A DNA stretch of 17,170 nt from Burkholderiales bacterium (lineage in GTDB: Bacteria; Pseudomonadota; Gammaproteobacteria; Burkholderiales; SG8-41), in NCBI GenBank assembly GCA_005800795.1, contig SYEN01000397.1, positions 1 through 17,170 on the forward strand, written 5' to 3'. The translations under genes and the position numbers were made by a program. Below, one piece after another: positions 13,798-17,170 of the stretch (position 1 is its first letter; each line of letters opens with the position of its first letter). Below the pieces are notes generated by a model. It worked only from the letters and a program-made list of their open reading frames with translations, made no database searches and had not been told where the DNA came from.

Positions 13798-15111
13798 ATG
13801 AATACGCTTCCTCACATTGTCATCATCGGCTGCGGCTTTGGCGGACTCGAAGCCACCAAGGCGCTCGCCCGCGCGCCGGTACGCGTGACGGTAATCGACC
13901 GTTGCAATCATCATCTGTTTCAACCGCTGTTGTATCAGGTGGCGACCGCGGGGCTTTCCGCGCCGTCGATTGCAGCACCGATACGCCATATTTTTCGCAA
14001 GCAAACCAACGCGACGGTGCTGATGGCGGAAGTCACCGCCATCGACACGGCTGCCCGCACCGTTACGCTCGACGGCGGCGCGGCGCTTCAATACGACCAT
14101 TTGATCGTCGCCGCCGGTGCCACCCACAGCTACTTCGGCAAGGACGAATGGGCACACCACGCGCCGGGCCTCAAAACGCTGGAGGATGCGTTTGCCATCC
14201 GCCGCCGCATCCTGCTGGCCTTCGAGCACGCCGAACGCGAAACCGATGACGCCCGCCGCAACGCGTGGCTCACCTTCGTGGTGATCGGCGCGGGCGCGAC
14301 CGGCGTTGAACTCGCCGGCACGCTGGTGGAAATCGCACGGCACACGCTACAAGGCGAATTTCGCCGCTTTGATTCCCGCTCGGCAAGCGTTGTTCTGCTC
14401 GAAGGCGGCGAGCGCGTGCTGCCGGTTTTTCCGCCGGCATTGTCGATGAAGGCGCGCGAGCAACTTGAACGGCTGGGCGTCGAAGTGCACACCGGCGCGC
14501 GCGTCACGGATGTCGCGGAAGATTCCGTCGCCTATCAAAAAGATAACAACACGCTGCGTCTTGAGGCCCGCACGCTGATGTGGGCGGCAGGCGTCGCCGC
14601 TTCACCTTTGGCAAAAACACTCAACGCCGAACTCGACCGCGCAGGCCGCGTGAAAATCGCGCCGGATCTCACCCTGCCCGGCCATCCCGAGGTGTCGGTG
14701 ATCGGCGACATGACCGCACTCACCGTCGCAGGCAACGCGGTACCGGGGGTCAGCCCCGCCGCCAAACAAATGGGCATCTGCGCGGCGCGCAACATCCTCG
14801 CGCGGCTGCGAGGCAAACACGCGCAGCCGTTTCGCTACAGGGATTACGGTTCGCTGGCGACCATCGGCCGCAAATCAGCCGTCGCGCTGCTGGGGCGCAC
14901 GCAGCTTGCCGGCATGCCCGCGTGGCTGGTATGGCTGTTCGCGCACATTTACTTCCTGATCGGCTTTCGCAACCGCATCATCGTAATGATCGATTGGGCG
15001 TGGGCGTATTTTTCGTTTCAACGTTACGCGCGGGTGGTTATTGGTGCATGGTCATCGGCGCGTGAACCCGCGGCTGGCGTTACTGAAAATGCAGCGCGCG
15101 GCACAAAATAA
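13798..15111 (+). CDS. ndh: Type II NADH dehydrogenase (NDH-2), FAD-dependent
   Basis: 437 residues. A single-subunit, non-proton-pumping NADH:quinone oxidoreductase on the inner face of the membrane. FAD-binding GCGFGG at 11-16; HHLFQPLLYQVATAGLS at 38-54, typical of NDH-2; LIVAAGATHSYFG at 102-114; NAD-binding VIGAGATGVELAG at 162-174; second FAD contact VIGDM at 301-305; quinone-site block AAKQMG at 321-326. The C-terminal hydrophobic/amphipathic segment (about 376-408: WLVWLFAHIYFLIGF and following) is the usual membrane anchor. The start is ATG 13798, with a weak GAAAG just before it; TACACT at 13785-13790 is a possible -10. The stop codon TAA is flush with a copy of the AT-rich repeat. 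Confidence 0.93.
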   Translation: MNTLPHIVIIGCGFGGLEATKALARAPVRVTVIDRCNHHLFQPLLYQVATAGLSAPSIAAPIRHIFRKQTNATVLMAEVTAIDTAARTVTLDGGAALQYDHLIVAAGATHSYFGKDEWAHHAPGLKTLEDAFAIRRRILLAFEHAERETDDARRNAWLTFVVIGAGATGVELAGTLVEIARHTLQGEFRRFDSRSASVVLLEGGERVLPVFPPALSMKAREQLERLGVEVHTGARVTDVAEDSVAYQKDNNTLRLEARTLMWAAGVAASPLAKTLNAELDRAGRVKIAPDLTLPGHPEVSVIGDMTALTVAGNAVPGVSPAAKQMGICAARNILARLRGKHAQPFRYRDYGSLATIGRKSAVALLGRTQLAGMPAWLVWLFAHIYFLIGFRNRIIVMIDWAWAYFSFQRYARVVIGAWSSAREPAAGVTENAARGTK

Positions 15112-15140
15112 ATATTTAATAAAATCATATACTTACGTCT
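15105..15140 (-). repeat. AT-rich dispersed repeat, copy 4
   Basis: On the minus strand it contains CGTAAGTATATGATTTTATT (core GTAAGTAT at 15129-15136) and an AT-only tail that holds the stop codon of the NADH dehydrogenase gene. It matches copy 5 at 19 of 20 positions. Confidence 0.6.
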
Positions 15141-15294
15141 AAGTGGAAAACTTGACCACACGAAGTAGCAAACACCTCATCGCAAAGTCATTCAGGCTGC
15201 GCTAAACGCGGCCTTCCTCTACGGGGGTTATCTGCGCTTTTGCGCCGCTGCGGCAAATGTCTTTGCCCTCCTGCATGCGAGTTGGTCAGGCCCC

Positions 15295-16284
15295 TCAAAG
15301 TGCCAGCTTCACCCCCGTCTGCCGGATCACTCTGGCCCACTTAGCGCGCTCAGTCTGAATGAACGCGGCGTATTCCTCCGGCGTGCTGCCAACGATGTAA
15401 CCCGCGCTGACGTTGGTCAGGCGCTCGGCAACTTCGGCGGATTTCAGCGTTTCGGTGACGGCGGTATGCAGGCGCGTCACGATCGCACGTGGCGTGCCAG
15501 CGGGCGCAATCGGGCCGTACCACGCGGCCGAATCAAAGCCGGGTACGCCTGCTTCAATAAAGGTCGGCACCTGCGGCACTTGCGGGCGGCGTTCCTTGCC
15601 GCTGACCGCGAGCGCGCGCAGTTTGCCTGCCTTGATGTTCGGCAGAAACGGCGAGAACGTATCAAACATCAACGGCACCTGGCCGCTGACCAGATCGGTG
15701 TACGGGCCGCCAGTGCCATAAGGAATATGGCGCATGTTGACGCCGGTCAGCGTCTTGAAAAGCTCGGCCGACAAATGGTGAAAGCCGCCGTTGCCCGCCG
15801 AGCCGAAGGTTAATTCGCCTGGCTTGGCCTTGACCAGCGCGATCAGCTCCTTGACGTTTTTTGCGGCCAACGCAGCATTGACCACCAGCGCGCAGGGCAG
15901 CAGCTCGATCATGCTCACCGGGATGAAATCACGATCCGGGTCATACGGCAGCTTGTCGTACAACGTAGGCACCGCGCCGAAAACGGAAGCGGTGCCCAGC
16001 AACAACGTGTACCCATCGGGCGCGGATTTCGCCACAAGCTGCGTACTAAGGATGCCACTCGCGCCGGGCCGGTTATCGATGACGATTTGCTGCCCCAGCG
16101 GCCTGGCCATGCCGGCGACCAGTATGCGCGCATTGGCGTCCGGCCCGCTGCCCGCCGGAAACGGCACGATCAGACGTACCACCCTGTTGGGGTAGTCGCC
16201 TTCTGCTGCCTGTGCCGCCAAGGGCAGCATAATCATCAGCAGCGCTGCCGCCAACCCACCAACACGCACTCGAATTGCTGACAT
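15295..16284 (-). CDS. Bug/TctC-family periplasmic solute-binding protein
   Basis: 329 residues. The signal peptide ends at AQA near residue 27. Family blocks: YPNRVVRLIVPFPAGSGPD, QIVIDNRPGASG, DGYTLLLGTA, HIPYGTGG, DLVSGQVPLMFD, KLRALAVSG, PQVPTFIEAGVPGFDSAAWYG and a C-terminal EYAAFIQTERAKW. It binds a small carboxylate in the periplasm; no membrane components of the transporter are nearby. I chose ATG 16284, which has a perfect AGGAGG six bases upstream. It is the second gene of a unit with the uncharacterised gene upstream (66-base gap), and the leader between them contains two small hairpins. It is not closely similar to the two Bug proteins at 5323-7259, so it is not a recent local duplicate. 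Confidence 0.93.
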   Translation of the reverse strand: MSAIRVRVGGLAAALLMIMLPLAAQAAEGDYPNRVVRLIVPFPAGSGPDANARILVAGMARPLGQQIVIDNRPGASGILSTQLVAKSAPDGYTLLLGTASVFGAVPTLYDKLPYDPDRDFIPVSMIELLPCALVVNAALAAKNVKELIALVKAKPGELTFGSAGNGGFHHLSAELFKTLTGVNMRHIPYGTGGPYTDLVSGQVPLMFDTFSPFLPNIKAGKLRALAVSGKERRPQVPQVPTFIEAGVPGFDSAAWYGPIAPAGTPRAIVTRLHTAVTETLKSAEVAERLTNVSAGYIVGSTPEEYAAFIQTERAKWARVIRQTGVKLAL

Positions 16285-16303
16285 AAGTTCCTCCTGGAGA
16301 TAT

Positions 16304-16330
16304 TCGACTTTTTGTCGACTGCGTTTGCAG
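16304..16330 (-). promoter_or_regulatory. Two small hairpins in the Bug gene leader
   Basis: TCGAC-TTTTT-GTCGA (16304-16318) and CTGC-GTTT-GCAG (16319-16330) are adjacent inverted repeats between the stop of the upstream gene and the AGGAGG site. They could tune processing or translation of the binding-protein message, or act as an operator. Nothing identifies a known riboswitch. Confidence 0.3.
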
Positions 16331-16350
16331 CCGTGCCTGACGCCCAATGT

Positions 16351-17043
16351 CTAACGCACGAGTGCACTGCGGCTATATTGCAGTTGATACAGCCCGCGTG
16401 CCATACCGGTCGCGCCCGCGCTGGCCAATGCTTTCCCGGACAGCAGCGTATCGCATGCCGCCGCCAGCATGGCGCGATCGGCCACACCCTCGACCAACAC
16501 CACCCACGCAGGCACCAATGCCTGATGCGGGCGCGATTTTTTCTCTTCGGTTTGCACACTGCTGGCGGCCTCGTCCGCGCGGCACAAATGCACGGCCTCA
16601 ATGCCGGCTTGTCGTTGTAACTGCGGAAGCAGGGATTGCGTAAGCAGCGCAAGATGCGCCTCCGCCGCGCCGGGCGCCACATCGTAACGCAACGTAACCA
16701 GCAGGCCGCCATCCGCCTCGCCGCAGGTGTATGCAACACGGCACAACGAACGGATGTTATTCACCATGTGCGGTGCGACACGGCGGGTCAGCGGCGTGGG
16801 ATTATTCAGCCTTTCGAGATACCCCGAGCTGGTATGCACCGACGGATCAACGGTTTCATACAGCGTGAAAAACTCCGGCGCGCCAAGGCCGTCCACTGCC
16901 ACAAAGCGCCTGCCGCGCAAAAAGCCCGCGATGCCCACGCGTTCCGCCATATGCTCGCCGTTGTGCCACGCAAAAAAATCTGCGCGCGCCTGGGGTGGCG
17001 CGTCCTGCCAAATGGTGATTGCACCCTTGCCGGTTAGTGCCAT
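16351..17043 (-). CDS. Uncharacterised protein, possible dimeric alpha/beta-barrel type
   Basis: 230 residues, no signal peptide, so cytoplasmic. I do not assign a named family. The N-terminal half, KGAITIWQDAPPQARADFFAWHNGEH followed by MAERVGIAGFLRGRRF and FFTLYETVDP, has the look of ferredoxin-like dimeric alpha/beta-barrel domains (EthD or antibiotic-monooxygenase type): a strand, a WHNGEHMAER helix and a GFLRGRR turn. The second half (VTLRYDVAP ... VHLCRADEAAS ... WVVLVEGVADR) may be a repeat of the same fold. His27 and His31 are candidate functional residues. The start ATG 17041-17043 has only a weak site upstream. It precedes a Bug binding-protein gene by 66 bases on the same strand, so it may act on the compound that protein delivers; this is inference. 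Confidence 0.75.
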   Translation of the reverse strand: MALTGKGAITIWQDAPPQARADFFAWHNGEHMAERVGIAGFLRGRRFVAVDGLGAPEFFTLYETVDPSVHTSSGYLERLNNPTPLTRRVAPHMVNNIRSLCRVAYTCGEADGGLLVTLRYDVAPGAAEAHLALLTQSLLPQLQRQAGIEAVHLCRADEAASSVQTEEKKSRPHQALVPAWVVLVEGVADRAMLAAACDTLLSGKALASAGATGMARGLYQLQYSRSALVR

Positions 17044-17069
17044 CGCGTCTCGAATAACGCCTAAAAAAT

Positions 17070-17104
17070 AATGCGTAAGTATTTGATTTTATTTAACTTT
17101 TTCA
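17070..17104 (+). repeat. AT-rich dispersed repeat, copy 5
   Basis: TGCGTAAGTATTTGATTTTA (core GTAAGTAT at 17075-17082) is followed by TTTAACTTTTTC. It occupies the gap between the upstream partial gene and the uncharacterised gene, and contains the likely stop codon of the former on the minus strand. Confidence 0.6.
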
Positions 17105-17170
17105 GAGACCCATGTTTGCACTGACGCCAGCGCCTGCGGCAGCTTTGCAGGATCTGTGCCGCCCGCCTGC
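17089..17170 (-). CDS. C-terminal end of an unidentified gene (cut by the window edge)
   Basis: On the minus strand one frame reads 26 residues, ending in TDPAKLPQALASVQTWVSEK and VK, then TAA. Codon use and composition look like a genuine C-terminus. The other two frames are also open over this short stretch but give unlikely compositions. Too little is present to name it. It would be upstream of, and probably co-transcribed with, the uncharacterised gene and the Bug gene. Confidence 0.45.
   Translation of the reverse strand, partial: QAGGTDPAKLPQALASVQTWVSEKVK

Noticed and set aside
15252..15267. Hairpin GGCAAA-TGTC-TTTGCC as terminator between ndh and the Bug gene
   Set aside because: The stem is perfect but no T-run follows on either strand, so it does not qualify as an intrinsic terminator.

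Overview
The window looks like chromosomal DNA of a betaproteobacterium, most likely of the order Burkholderiales. The evidence is three Bug/TctC-type periplasmic binding proteins (a family greatly expanded in that group), moderately high GC with tight gene packing, and household genes of proteobacterial type (IspD, YheT, an AlgC-like phosphomannomutase, NDH-2). No plasmid, phage or CRISPR gene is seen. The species cannot be named from the sequence alone.

Layout. 1-26 is the 5' half of a tRNA (probably Arg) on the minus strand with its promoter. 162-2182 (minus) holds ispD followed by two tandem paralogous exported proteins, one soluble and one a lipoprotein, which share a four-cysteine domain I do not recognise. 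2317-5271 (plus) holds a YidB/DUF937 protein and then the complete three-gene AmmeMemoRadiSam cluster: a MEMO1-like protein, an AMMECR1-like protein and a radical SAM enzyme. 5323-8342 (minus) holds a ComA-like (phosphosulfolactate synthase family) TIM-barrel protein followed by two Bug binding proteins, the second broken by a frameshift. 8541-10963 (plus) holds a YheT-type hydrolase and phosphomannomutase/phosphoglucomutase. 11009-13160 (minus) holds an MBL-fold lipoprotein with a large N-terminal domain, followed by a cupin. 13340-13762 (minus) is a fluoroacetyl-CoA-thioesterase-like (FlK) hot-dog protein, divergent from an NDH-2 NADH dehydrogenase at 13798-15111. 15295-17043 (minus) is a two-gene unit of an uncharacterised protein and an intact Bug protein. 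The last 82 bases carry the C-terminus of one more minus-strand gene.

The most unusual non-coding signal is a short AT-rich repeat with core GTAA(G/C)TATNTG(A/T)TTT, present six times. Five copies sit in intergenic gaps, mostly flush with a stop or start codon, and one supplies the start codon and first signal-peptide codons of the lipoprotein gene. The gap at 7260-7421 holds a degenerate hairpin repeat resembling Neisseria dRS3/REP-type sequences and a near-perfect 24-bp palindrome.

No stretch above 300 bases lacks a gene. The larger gaps (8343-8540, 15112-15294, 13161-13339, 7260-7421, 27-161, 2183-2316) hold the promoters and repeats listed. In 15112-15294, beyond the AT-rich repeat, I see only small hairpins without U-tracts.
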